The position numbers and the translations under genes are program-made. From Clavelina lepadiformis (Eukaryota > Chordata > Ascidiacea > Aplousobranchia > Clavelinidae): a DNA stretch of 64,000 bases. Below the pieces are notes generated by a model, which saw nothing but the letters and a program-made list of their open reading frames with translations, ran no database searches and was not told the origin of the DNA. The DNA lies in contig NC_135243.1 in assembly GCF_947623445.1 (NCBI RefSeq), positions 16,742,501 to 16,806,500 on the forward strand. The letters are read 5' to 3'. This document shows, one piece after another, positions 36,101 to 48,935 of the stretch (position 1 is the stretch's first letter; each line of letters starts with the position of its first letter).

Positions 36101-36705
36101 TGGGACTGTTAAAGCAATTAAAAAGAAATTAAAAAGCAACTGCGTAATAGGGAAAAATGAATTGCATTGCATTTTAGACTGCTTATATAGAAAGGCTACT
36201 TACAGGTTACTGTCGAGAAAACGGTGAAAGTAATACATACGGTGTTAGCTGAGCATCCTAGCACTTATGTGAAGAGGTATGTCATGTTGAGGATCAGCAA
36301 TGTTTATTTAATTCGAAATGCTTTTGCTTTTAATATGGGAGACTGAGCGTCTCCATATCAACATGAGATGGGTCAGGTACACTTAATGTCCGACAAATGT
36401 TTGCCTAAAATTACTGAGTGAGTCGGCTGTGTTCATTTATCAGCAGATAGCGCTGACGTAGATATTGGCCACATTCTGCAGTAAAAGTAGGTTGGCGACA
36501 CATTTGTTTGCTTGGACTAACACTGATTTTTGGCTTGTCCGATAGTTTTACAAACGTGTTTAATAACCATGTTCAAATTATAGTTTGCATGGTGAACCTG
36601 TTTCTGCTGTTGTTTGCGTTGCGTACCTGCATACACATTTGCTGTAATGAAGTTTATTGTTAGACTTTAACAAACACTATTTTTCTTAATGCTTAGGTTG
36701 CATAC
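33176..36705. other. 3' UTR of ephrin 1 and spacer to ephrin 2
   Basis: About 3.5 kb. Beyond the polyadenylation signals I see no gene, tRNA or transposon ends. The 94-codon frame at 35706-35990 shows no family resemblance. Cis-regulatory DNA for ephrin 2 is expected here, but no site can be named with confidence. Confidence 0.5.
33351..33356 (+). terminator. Candidate polyadenylation signal of ephrin 1
   Basis: AATAAA lies about 175 bases after the ephrin 1 stop codon. A second AATAAA at 33770-33775 could define a longer 3' UTR. Confidence 0.5.
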
Positions 36706-36713
36706 TTTATAAA
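36706..36713 (+). promoter_or_regulatory. Candidate TATA box of ephrin 2
   Basis: TTTATAAA lies about 155 bases upstream of the ephrin 2 ATG, a distance similar to the candidate at ephrin 1. There is no further support. Confidence 0.3.
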
Positions 36714-36867
36714 GGTGAATGCGCAAATCTTGTACTTGACGCACACTTGCTACGAATTTCTTTGATTGTCTCAAAGAATTTTGTCGAAGAAAGCAATCAA
36801 CGAGACAACACTTTCTGTTTTCTCGCCTGGATCGTGCCACTTCGGTGTAAACTCGGTATCAAGAATC

Positions 36868-39800
36868 ATGATTCGGATTATATTTCTAGTACTTGTTATA
36901 ACCGTCGACGTATCGTCACCCACGAAAAGACATGTGATTTACTGGAACTCACAGATGACGCCACAGTAAGTATATAAGATCAGAAACTGCTACGAGATAT
37001 TATTTAGGTGCAAACTTTGATATAGTCTTACTTTTTTAAAGTGGCGCTTCGTCGAATATGATCAATAGCGTTTAAGTTGCTATAAATTCGTGTGCGGTGT
37101 TACTAATCACGCTTGTTCAAAGACCCCTTTCGACCTGTTATAGTGAATTAATGTCTGAATTTAATGACGTAAACGAACAGCCGATATGAGGTTGGCGCCA
37201 TGTAGTAGTTGCGTCTTGACGTCCATGCCAACGTCAATTAAATTTTCACGCCTATTAACACAACTCCTCTGTACCTGTAATACTGGTGCCATGCACTGTG
37301 AGTATACTTGGTTTTGATATTTTATTCTGTTATCTATTGTTTTGTTTTGATTACAATGTGAAAAATACATTAAGCACCGAAAGCAACGAATTTTACCTCG
37401 AAACCTTGCGATAAATTTGTTAAGATTGCAACCGTCTTATCAGTCGTTGATACGCGATGTGTGTTGATTACGTCAGTGCATTGATTGCGGTTTACAGCAT
37501 GTTAAAGGATTTTCAATTATGCACTGAATAATTTTAGCGGATTTCTGTTGGGAAAGTTTTAAGTCGTCCATTGTTTTTTTCAGCTGGAATAGAACGAAAC
37601 GCAATTATAGTTGTAAGCTTCAGGGATTATCACAGCGTAGTGTGCTAATCTATTAAATCAATGACTGCAATGCAAACAATAAAATCATGGCATTAGACCT
37701 TTTGCCTTGTGCAAGACTGGTAAATTTTTAAAAGGATTTACGGCGATTGGGTTGTCAAAACTTATAGTTGATTTATACAGTAATGATGGAGAGAAGGTGC
37801 TCGATTAGCATTGACGCTAATGAAGTATTCCGCCACAAAACGACCGCATACTATCCGTGCTTTTGACGAATTAATAGCATAATACACACTCAGTGTTTGC
37901 TTAACGCACATGCAAGCCGGGACATGCATAACCTTAAATGGGCTAAAAATTACCCGATCGATTTAGCCGAAAAATTCACGATCATTAAGTCAACTTTTCT
38001 GATAGATACATCAAAACGAGACACAGTGTGCCCCAGAATTGTAATTACGACTTAATTTTTAACCGGTCCCATGCACATTTCAAATCGGGCCATTCAAGTT
38101 TTATATCCAATCGATAATGGCATTGTCTGGCGAACAACTGACGCCGCTTCCCTTTACTTTATGTGTCGCGTCTTCATCTGGCGTTTGCAGGAAGCTTGCT
38201 GTCGATTAATTAGTTTTGTATCTGTGGGGAACCGTTTGCATTTGTTCGCACTCTGACTAACCTTGTCAAACGATCGAACATGGAAGTTTATCTGGGCCTT
38301 GGCCAATTCTGATATCAATTGGGACTTGTGAGGTGTAAGGCCTTCTTAGTTTAGCTTAGAAATGACCGTTTTCAGTTTGTTCAATTGCCGTTACATATTT
38401 TCCTTCTGGCTTGTTATTCTGCCAACAGTAAAACTTGTCTCGTCATATTCATCTGATACGTAGAACGTTCCTATACGATAAAGGTAATGAAGGCTATATA
38501 TAAATTTGAGCCAAATAGAACGGCCCCATATATGGTGCTAATTTTTCCAATTGCAGTATACGAAGTTAGAAGAAGTCTTGCATGATTTACTGTTGTTCGT
38601 GCAGTGTTGTGAAGATTTCTATCTTCAATTTAACGCTCTTGTTAACAGGCTAATGTGTGTTTTGTGTATATCACGTCGCTCTATCAACCACGACTATGAT
38701 TTATAGCCTTGAGCTAAAAACGTCGACAAACATTGATTTTATGAAGCTGTTAGCAGACACAGCCTTTCCGGCTGCACTGCTATTGCCGACAGGTTACTTT
38801 ATCTTGCACCAAATATGTATTTGATGGAATTAATTTCAATCCATGGGCTTGGTCAGAATTTAGCAGAAAAAGGAAAAATATAATTTGTTCATAGTGCAAG
38901 TGGAATAACCAATTCCAATTTCGAGCTCATATGTAATGAACTTGCTCGGGCGAGTCCTGGTTTTATCATGTAAACGTGATAGGAGTCTGCTTTACATTTA
39001 TTAGCTCATGAACTAAGTATACAACCAATCTAGCCTAACTTAGCTTGAACACGCAAAATAAACCTCTGTATTTGATTTGTTGCGATGGCGAATATCAATT
39101 CTGATAAAGTCAAAACTTCAACATTGACCAATATTTCACGACCACGATGCGTGATTCAATTTAGGGGTTATTTTAAATATACTGTAACTTGGAAAAGTGT
39201 TTGCGGTCCTTTCCTGCTTATTTAAGGAAGTTTTTTCAGTTTACAAATTATGTTATTCGTAGCACCGCCGGAGATTTTCTGAAAACTTACAAAACAAAGA
39301 CTGATGCGCTGTGAACTTACTATGTTTCATCAAGTTCATAAAAGGCTTCTGGTATGTAAAACAACAAACATCAACTTCAATCAAACACGCCAACGATCCA
39401 AGTGATTAGCTTACAGTACGACAGTGTGGAAACAAAATTAACGCCCCAGACAGACGCACTTTGACAACAGTTCAAGGCATTCTTTTGCTTAATCGTTCAA
39501 CTATTGTCGATAAACGATGAACCGAAATTTTATACCGACTAATATGGTAGTGATGCGCAAGGGGCGTAAATGCAGTCTCTTGACATTTTGCATACTCTTC
39601 ATACGTTCGTATGACTGTCAAAAAGATATCGATCTTAACTCTATTAACATTTTAAGTTTTGAGAAATGTATTGTTGATAGCAAAAACCACCCAAATTAAT
39701 GGATCGTTATCTACTGTACTGTAGCGCTAAGCGTTTTTGAAAATTCTTAGTAATCCAAAATCAAACTGTTTAGTGTTATCGCTTATTACCACTTGTGGTT

Positions 39801-42800
39801 GTTTTATAGAACCTTTAACAATATCAAATGCTATGGTAAAACAACAAACCGTTAAAAGTCGCTTGTTATATATTTTACGCTTAAGATGATGGTAATTGAA
39901 ACTTAACAACTGTTGGCTGTTAGCGGGGATCAAATTGTTTTACGATGGTGCTCATAGTGTTTGAAGTTGGCAAGGTGGCAGTCATTAAATGGTGTTGAAT
40001 TATTATCGATTAATTCATAGATCAGTCAAATGCAACTAATGAAAAAAATGAGCACCATTGTTCTAAGCGCGCCTGTTGAAACACGACAAGTGCCAATTTT
40101 GTTTTAATGAGTTCAGACAATTATGAAAATCACAACCAATGACTGACGCGCAAAATTACTTCAACAATCGCAAAAAAACGTGACTGCCAAACCTCTAGTA
40201 ATGTGGTGTAAGACTGGGTAACTTGTGTTTATTATCGCTTTGCAGGCTCAAGAAATTATCTCGAGGACTTTGCAACATGTCTAATTAGCCATCTTGATAT
40301 CAAATATGGTGTTTTTTGTGGTTAAAATTGATACGTTCTTTCATTAACAATGTTTTATGGGAATGCCTGGTCGGTTTGCTAATGTCGCAAACTATTGTTT
40401 CACATTATGCTGTAGTACGTCAATGATTTGCTATCACATGGCTGCTTGATTAATCAGGATTTACTGCCAAGCCTGCTTACGAAAGGTCAGAGTTCGATGC
40501 ACCTCAAAAGGGCCGCTGGACAAGACAGCAATGGATGACATTATTTACAAAGCCAGGGTCCTCTCCTGGTATCTTTAATACACTTAAGCCTAATTTAGTA
40601 ACAGGATTATCAAAGCAGTTGTACCAAATGTTAAATCTTTATTAGCTTATCTTCTTTGTAAAATCGCTCACTGCTTTCCATAAAAACTGCAAGTTTCTGC
40701 CCTGCAGGCCGATATCATACATTAAATATTTATGGGGCGTTCTAGATTATTCTGTAGCTCTTGCAATTTTAAAGGTAGAGCATTCTTGTCCTTTCCGAAT
40801 TTAAACGAGCGAGTTGTGAAAACTTCCACTGTATTTACCATTGCTGTTGTTTTGTACAAAACAGAAATCTACTTTTATTGTGTTGGTATAGTTTGTCAGT
40901 GTATAACCCAAACTACTTAATGTAACGTATTTACGCACCATGTTTGTATTTCACACGATACTATAATCTGTATGGACAGTAGCCTACACAACAACACGTA
41001 CAAGTTGATTGCCAAATTCTATTTAAAGATCTTCACCCATAAGATAACCACAAGCCTGTACGAGGCCTGTACTGTACGTCCTCCACTATATGGGATTGTA
41101 CACTTAAAGCACTGCATCTTTGGTCATGTGTTTTGTTCCATGTGTTTTGTGGTTTCTATATTGCTATTTTAAGCGTAACTGGTGTCAAATAAAAAACAGG
41201 CTTGTTACGACCCAGAAAAGCCGAAAACCCCAATTAAGAACATTTGCGTGGCAACTGGGTGAGGGGACTGGCGTGTCCCGGCATGGGGTGTTACGCTTTC
41301 CTAGCTAAGCAAATAAACGGAATGACTTAGTTGCATAAATTCTTAGCATATCTAAGGTAGACCGACGCATAAACCTAGGCTAGCAAATAGTTAAACAACG
41401 TCTTATTTCATACCTTGCCTCCCGTGAAGGAGTTGAAGCGTAACTAGGACCACTGGCTTACTCGCATTTGTTGATTGATTGGCGATAAGTCGTAGACGTT
41501 TTCGTGGAAAGTCAGGGTTATGGCATTTTGGGTATGTTTTACATTGATCATGTGTCCTTTCAACGATTAAAAATGCCAATCCATCACATTCGAAGTAATC
41601 TTTAAAAATGTGGCTTGGCTTCGCAATATTTTTGTGAAATTTATCTTTCTATTGTGGCTGCAATGCGTTGGCCGGGATGGTTTTATATTGTGTTGACCAG
41701 TCGATGAAGACAGTTAGATTTTTAGAGAACTTCTTTTTGAAATTTCAAGTAGGAATTATCTTTGATCTATCTTATACTGTATGTTATACCTCCTGTAGAC
41801 GTCATGCAAATACATTTTTCCCTTAAATGACATATTCCGTTTAATCGAAAAGCCTCAAATAAACAGTAGAAAGGGGATGTGACGCAAGAAAAGCTTTAAA
41901 ACTAATTTTAGAAATTTCCCGTGGATTCTTGGAGTCTGTCATCGTTTTGAATTTTGCCACCGTAAGCTGACCCGAGTTTGAAGAGCACAGACAAAAAAAT
42001 ATTACCCAAAAATTTGGACTGACAGATAACGATGAGTTTTCTTTGACCAGTAATAACGCTCGTGTCAGTTTGTTTTTGTTGGAAAAATTAAAATTAACGA
42101 GTCTTTGCCTGACGCACGCTTTTCTTACATATTTGACTAAAAAAGTGAAGATGAGTTTTTTTCACGCAAACGAAATTATGCCCTCTTCGTTATGTCTTGT
42201 ACATGGGCCTGGCTTGAGTTATAATTATCTTTTCTCTGTAGCTGTGAAACTAAACATACTTGTGTTGATGGTATATCCCTAATTGAAATTATGCTTCACA
42301 CTTCGCTTCATGCTATATGTGCAGGTGTTTCGAGGCTTCTTAAACAGTATAAGCCGTTAATGAACCAGTAATTGCTGACCGTTGTCTTGTTTTCGTTGGA
42401 CAATAATAACCAGTGTCTAATGTTTCAGTGAATATATGATATTGATCGAATCTTTGTGGTTCATGTTGGCGAACATGTTCTGTTCGGCACGGTGCTATGT
42501 TGGATGGTTTTGAACAAACGCAATACGAAGCATCTTTCATTTAACACGCCTAACCTTGACTTTTAGACGTAACTTAGGGAGTTTGTTTATGTCTCAAATA
42601 CGATGTTGTTTCATTAGATTGCTCAGCAAAGAGGAATGGGTACTTCCTGTAAAAATTGGAGAATTTATGGACATCCTCTGTCCTCAGAAAAGCTTGATGG
42701 GGATAACTCATGGTCCGGGAGAACCGGAGGTTTTCGACCTGTACAACGTAACAGAAACAGACTTTGACAACTGTAGCCATGGAGGTAAGTTTATTAATGA

Positions 42801-45765
42801 TGCATGGAAGCCGACTTCAGTTCACAGCCGAAAAGTGTATTGATTCAGATGGTGGAGCTGTCGGCAAGCGCGTAAAGTTTCGTCGCGTTTTGCGTCTACC
42901 TTTTATTTTGTAATATTTAGACGCTCCACAAACATTCTCCCGCTTCAAATCAAAACAAGGTAATATATCACGAAGCGAAATAACGTGCTCAAGATATCAT
43001 TCCGACCTTGTCAAGTAACGGATCATTGCCTACGCGAACGATCCCTTGGTTTTCATTACGTGATGCCTTTGTTTTTGCCAAGCGCCTTCCATACGTTTGT
43101 CGATTTAATGTAAAAGATGAGGTGAAAAAACAAAACATGTGGTAGAAGTAGAAGCACAACACAAACATCAAGCACAAATAATAACAAGTATATTCGTTTT
43201 CATCCTATAACCATGTACGTTACGTTACCAGATTCATGCTGAATGTGTGCCTCCTTGAAAGGTTATAAATCGCTTTTAAAATCAAAGTATTGTAAGTTAC
43301 CTTTATGGGCGTATTAGTCATAATTAAATTTACTTTTAATCTTTCCTTACCACAACATACACCGATAGGGTTAAAAACACTTGTGTTATCTCACGTTACC
43401 CGAAAAAATCTCCCTTTTCACTCAAATTTTTTTCGTGAACCAATAACGATAAGATTATGAAATATTGATGAAGGCCTCGCCCGTAAGATTGCTCAAATAA
43501 ACAACAGCATTTTATTCTTTACTCGGCACAACGTACAACGAACGGAGTCAGTCAGTTTTATAAAACACTTTTATAAACAATGGTACCTTTCCTTAAATGC
43601 ATTTCTTATAAAAAAGGGAAGTGTGATTGTGAAGTTTAAGCCCTCTTCTTTTTGGTACGGTTGTATTCAGCTGAATGGTTAATGGTCGTTCAAGTGATGT
43701 ACAAACACTCATCTAGAATAAGCCGCACTCTTGAAATCATTCTAATCTTACGTTTACCTGGGAAATGATATTCACCAGTTTGAAAGGTTCGTCTTCATTA
43801 CAATCGATTTACCATTCTTGGGTGGTGAAAGTTTCGTATCTAAAATGGCGTCTTTGTTGGAAAGTTACCAGTTTTGGTGAGACTTTTTTGTAAAAACCCC
43901 TTTGGGAGTTCTGGGAGGATTTGTTTGTGAAAACCTAAGACGTTTCGCTTAACATTGTGTTTATTGTTTCTTTTTCTAAGGCTAAGTGTCGTTAAATGGC
44001 TTGCTATTATTAAATCCTGTCGTATTGGTCGATAGGCCTGCCACGCGGTGACTTGCCTCATTATGTTTACAACCTACTTAGCTTTTAAAAGTTGTCCAAG
44101 TATCAAGTTACTCTTACGGACGAAGTTTTTGTCCCACATGCTATAATTATTTTGCTACAGTTGATCAATGACGTAATGCTTTTTCTTGAGTAAAATTAAC
44201 TTTTGGTCATGCTTTGTTTATTTCAGGTAAAAATAACTTCATATTCTCCTGTAATTTGCCCGAACAAGAAAATAAGCTGACAATTAAGTTTCAACTCATC
44301 AGCCCCTCGCCACTTGGATTCCGTTTCCAATATTGCGAAGATTATTATTTTGTCGGTAAGTGTTTTCCAGTGTTATATGCTTTGAACGCACCTGTTCGTA
44401 CCTTGTCCCATCAACATTGGTCAAGAAAATCGCTAGATGGCACTGATATTTGGGTAAACAAGGCAAAAATACACTGATATATTTTAGCTCTTAGAGAAAG
44501 CCAGGTGCTGAATTAAGCGTACGGGGCAATTACATAATTTGTACAAGCTTGTCCAAACGTGGGAATCAAATTAGGTTAAAATTTTACGTATAGTTGCTAT
44601 CTCTTATTCGATACTGGACTGTTGCACAAAATCAGACATTTTGCCTTATCGCAAAAGCCAGATCGTATGTGATGCAATGGCGTGAGAAATTAGTTTTCAT
44701 ATTTTCTCATACGTTATTTACACTAGCTTACCAACAAGTATGTGAATTTAAGTACAGCTGGCTTCTTTTAAAATTAGGTAACCTTGATTGTCTCATGGCG
44801 TAAGCGGAAGTTCACTTGATATCAGGAAATGTTATATTATAATTACCTTTCACCATAGTTAACCTCATTTAATGTAATATACCATTGGCTGTTGTCCATC
44901 TACAATTTAGGTGCTAGCTATAGGCCTTAGTATTTTTATTTGGTGCTTGTGATATTGACAACTCCCAATTTTTCACTGAATAATGTGTTTACTTCTTAAC
45001 GCTGAAGTACTGTAGAAGCAGATTTTAATAAAGTTTGTTTTTCATTTTAGCCGTTCCTCGTGTCAAAGACTTGAAACCAGGCTGTCAAGAAACCATATCT
45101 ACAAGACTTCATATATCGGTAGCTTGCAAACGTACGTATTTTCAAATACAAGTTTTGATACATCCAATGAATTTTACCCAAAATTTGGCTAGTTTGCGTC
45201 ACCTGAAACGTTTGATTGGGTTCAAAGTTGTGCGCATTTCCTTTGATGACGAACCATTTTGACGTCTTTCCTTTTACTTCAAAACCTGTAACCATTCAGT
45301 TTAGTCTTCCGAATAATCGTTATTATTTCCTCCATACGCAACCTGTATAAGAGAATGGCAGACATAGTAACGTGGGAATTTGCTTGTCTATGATTCTGCT
45401 CATTCACTATTATGATTTTGTATACAACAGACGGAAGGCCAAATAGACCGAAAATAACTACCACAACAAAAACAACAACAACCACTTCAACTTCCAGTAC
45501 AAAAATGAACACTCGTCCAACGACTACTGTGAAATCTGTCTCACGAAAAGAAGAAGATTTAGTTATTCCAAAAGTCGTTCCGCCTAGCAGGCATCCCGAA
45601 CCGGACAAAGTACAACAACAGTCTCAAACAGACAAGAAAAACGGAGACGGAAACGCCTCTATTCGGTACCACGCCAAGTGGCCAGTAATAATTATGTCGT
45701 CACTGATCAGTCTTTTCCTTGTCAGCTTTTTAACAACCTCCGATCTTTGCGTGACGGTCACGTGA
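36868..45765 (+). CDS. EFNA: Ephrin 2 of the cluster, GPI-anchored (ephrin-A-type) Eph ligand
   Basis: Five exons, 36868-36965, 42618-42784, 44227-44355, 45051-45131 and 45431-45765, encode 269 residues with the same intron phases (2, 1, 1, 1) as ephrin 1. A short signal peptide (MIRIIFLVLVITVDVSS) leads into KRHVIYWNSQMTP. Cysteines 54, 85, 97 and 143 are the canonical four; 125 (FQYCEDYY) and 157 (ISVACK) are the same two extras as in ephrin 1. Asn76 (NVT) is a conserved glycosylation site. The Thr-rich stalk starts at about residue 167, and the tail ends with a hydrophobic segment around WPVIIMSSLISLFLVSFL, a GPI-anchor signal. Exon 3 is the same length (129 bases) as in ephrin 1 and very similar in protein sequence, so these two are the closest pair in the cluster. 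The start is the first in-frame ATG after the upstream non-coding region. Confidence 0.93.
36966..42617. other. Ephrin 2 intron 1, 5.65 kb
   Basis: A long first intron between GTAAGTA and TTTCATTAG. No coding exon, RNA gene or transposon end was recognised. It is more than three times the length of the equivalent ephrin 1 intron and is a plausible site for enhancers, but I cannot name any. Confidence 0.6.
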
Positions 45766-48700
45766 AAGTCCGGACACCAGCTGCTTTTTGAAAACGAAAT
45801 AGAGTGAAGCCAAATGTCGGTGGTGAAATGTGGGAGTACACGAACAATTGAACATGTGGGGTTTGGTGTTGGTCGAAATACGTTTTTATGTCGAAGAATT
45901 CATTTCGCTGTTAGATGATGTTTCAGTTTTATTCATGGTGTAGCAAGCTACACTTGACTAAAGTAGAGAATCTTAATGGCCTGCTTTTGAACTTGGTTCA
46001 ATGCCCACATTTACACGAGACATTTAGTGCATTTCACCTGTTAAAACTGTCTCCGCGTTGAATTAAGAGTCTACTATTTGAACGTATTTCCTTTCCTCTA
46101 AACGCAAACGTTGGAAAGGAAGTAATTTGTAACTAATTACATGCTTTATTACGTGACTCAGTTCTTCTATGGGCTTTCGTTGGTTTTTCTTTTATTTATA
46201 TTATATCACTGTGAAGTCGTGTTCTTTATTATAGGCTGCCATTACTTACGCCGTAAATATAGTAAAGCAATTGTTGTGACAATGTATGTGACGAAAGCAT
46301 CGGTAGATCCGACTAACAGGTTTTTCCAGCGTTATACATATACCATTAAATGCTGCTGACCCTTCAAAATTATAGAATTCTTTGTGTTGATTTTCAACGG
46401 TTGAGTGGTGCATATCAGTTTTACTGATCTCATTTTGATTTCATTTTTTTGGTTACATATCCGTGAAATATAATTACAATACCGCAATAGTATGAAAGAC
46501 CCTGGTTGTTTTAGTTGAGCAAAGTACTTATCTTACGTAGTTCAGGCTGTATGTTGGCGAACTGCAAAAACGCAGATTAAAATAAAATCCCCATAAAAAT
46601 TTCACCAGGATCCATGACCCAGGTCCTTGTAGATTGAAAAATAGGACAAAGAAAAGGAAAAAATTGTAAACCGCTATACTATCATTAGGATAGGCCAAAA
46701 CAACATTAATACACTGATCCCCATGCTGCTTCAGGGCGTAGGCCGTAGGACGATGTCTTGTTTTGGTGTAAATCTTACATGTTTTCATCCTGCTTTGGTT
46801 GTGTTCCCATACATTGGTCTGTAGGTTGGCGTCTACTGCAAGTAGATTGGATTTTATAGCAGCTTCTATTAACGTAAAATCAATTTAACTACAGGTTTAG
46901 TTCGCCTGCTGAGATGGGCTTTACGACGCGTGAAAGATTAATTGCTATTGACAATACAGCGTTTTAGCTTAACTAACCGCTGAGATATTGTTGCTTGGGT
47001 AGTAGGTGATTACTCAAGCGATTTACGAGTTTTTATTTCAGTTTAAGAACAAAATGTTTTCAGATTTGTTGGTTTTTAAAGTTTACGAATCGGAAAACGA
47101 GCTGATTGATCTTTAGAATGCCGATACTGTTTCATCGTGCGTAACGAGTAACGACTGCAAAAATCAATCAATATTCTATTTGCTTGTGTAACATTGCTTG
47201 ACAGGCTTAAGGTGCAAGGTTTATATTTAGTGAGTGTTTAATCATTAAGTTCGTCGCCATTTACATACACAAACATTACTTACTAGTAACTGCAGAAAAT
47301 AGGTGGTGATATTTCCGATGACTCATAATAATAATTTGCTTTCTTCCTTTCGAGTTCTTAACTATTGCTATCTGAGTCGTTATATGGGTCAGTTCAAAGA
47401 CCGAAAATAAAATGCTCTTGAAATTTTCTACCTATCTTTTTCTATGCCGTTGTGGAATAGTTTAATTTTTGTTCTGGTACATTGAGCTTAACCGAACGAT
47501 TTTCTTTCGATAAAGTCTTCATGTAGTTATCTTCAATTATGGTGCTTAGTGAAATTTACCACTGATATAAATAAACAGTCTTAGGTTTAACAATTATATT
47601 TCACCTCACAAGCGTGTTTCAAACCGCATGTGTTGAGAAAAGAATGTGGATTGTAAATGGAGTTTCTTCAACGCAGCGTTTACCTATACCGGTATTTATC
47701 ACTTTGTTTATTATACAAGGGTTTACAGTTAGGTGAAAGGACTCGACTGTGCTGGCATTTTCTCATTATTTTTAAGAGAAACCGCGCACTATGAGGAAAA
47801 TCAGTTACCGGTCGCAACTTTTAGTTTTAAACACACACGTTATTTGGAGTGGAAAGCAACGTTTTGTTGATTTCAAAATAAGCGAAGACGCTTATCGCAC
47901 TAAGACCGTCTCTAAGGACCATTTAATTTGTTCTTAAAATATGCAAGTTGTGTTTTAACATGGATGTAATATGCAGCATTGTGGATTAGAATGATCTTAT
48001 GATCCCAAGGGTTATATTTTGATTGCGCTATAAGTGTATCAGGCTTGACATGTATGTACGACTAGTAACTAGTATCGCTGTAAAACACATTCATTTGCAA
48101 ATCTAACTCTGCTCAATGCAAGACTTTTTGCAGTGATGTTATGTAACAAATCGACAAAAGCATAACAGAATGATGGTTTTTAATTTTTGCAATGTACTAA
48201 CAGCATGCAAATGTTGTTTAGAAGTTGCAGTTTTAAAATATGTGTGTTAGTACAATATAGCATACGTAAAGTATCAAAAAGCGATCAGGATATTTGCTTA
48301 ACGTCCAATATTGTAGCTAAATGTAAACCGTAAAATCGCAACTTACGATAACAACCACGATAAGCATCGTAATGAGTTACATGTGATAAACGCAATGCAC
48401 GTGTTAGTTAGATAAAACGTTTCTCGAGCTGCTGTACAAGACACATATTAGTACGCTATACTAATCTTGCTCATAAGTTTACCATAAAGGTTCGAACCAT
48501 TATTCTATTTATAACTTAATTATCAGAAAAATAAAGTGTTGCAGTACATTAGATTTTAAAGCACAAATAGAAATAATATTATTCAGAATCCACCGTATAG
48601 TCTTCATCAAGTAGCGTAAGTAGATGGTGCGTTATATGAATATGATTATTGTTCATAATTATAGATATTCAAACATTTTTGGAAAATGTCAAAATTCGTT

Positions 48701-48915
48701 TGAGTTTATATGAAATGTCAGAATGTAAATCTTTAGCAACAATCTATATAGTAGAGTAAGTAGACGTTAAAAACGCAAGTTATCGTTCTCAAAGAAGTTC
48801 TGCCAAGATTTGTCAGTACTGCTTATGAAAATACCTCTGCTGCGTCATCTAGCGTTTATCGAATTTTGGCTGCGTTAAAATTTCGTAGTTGGTTATCAGT
48901 AATATTTCAAAGACC

Positions 48916-48935
48916 GTATATATATATATATATAT
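48916..48935. repeat. TA microsatellite, ten units
   Basis: Ten uninterrupted TA units between CCG and AACAAC. Confidence 0.9.
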
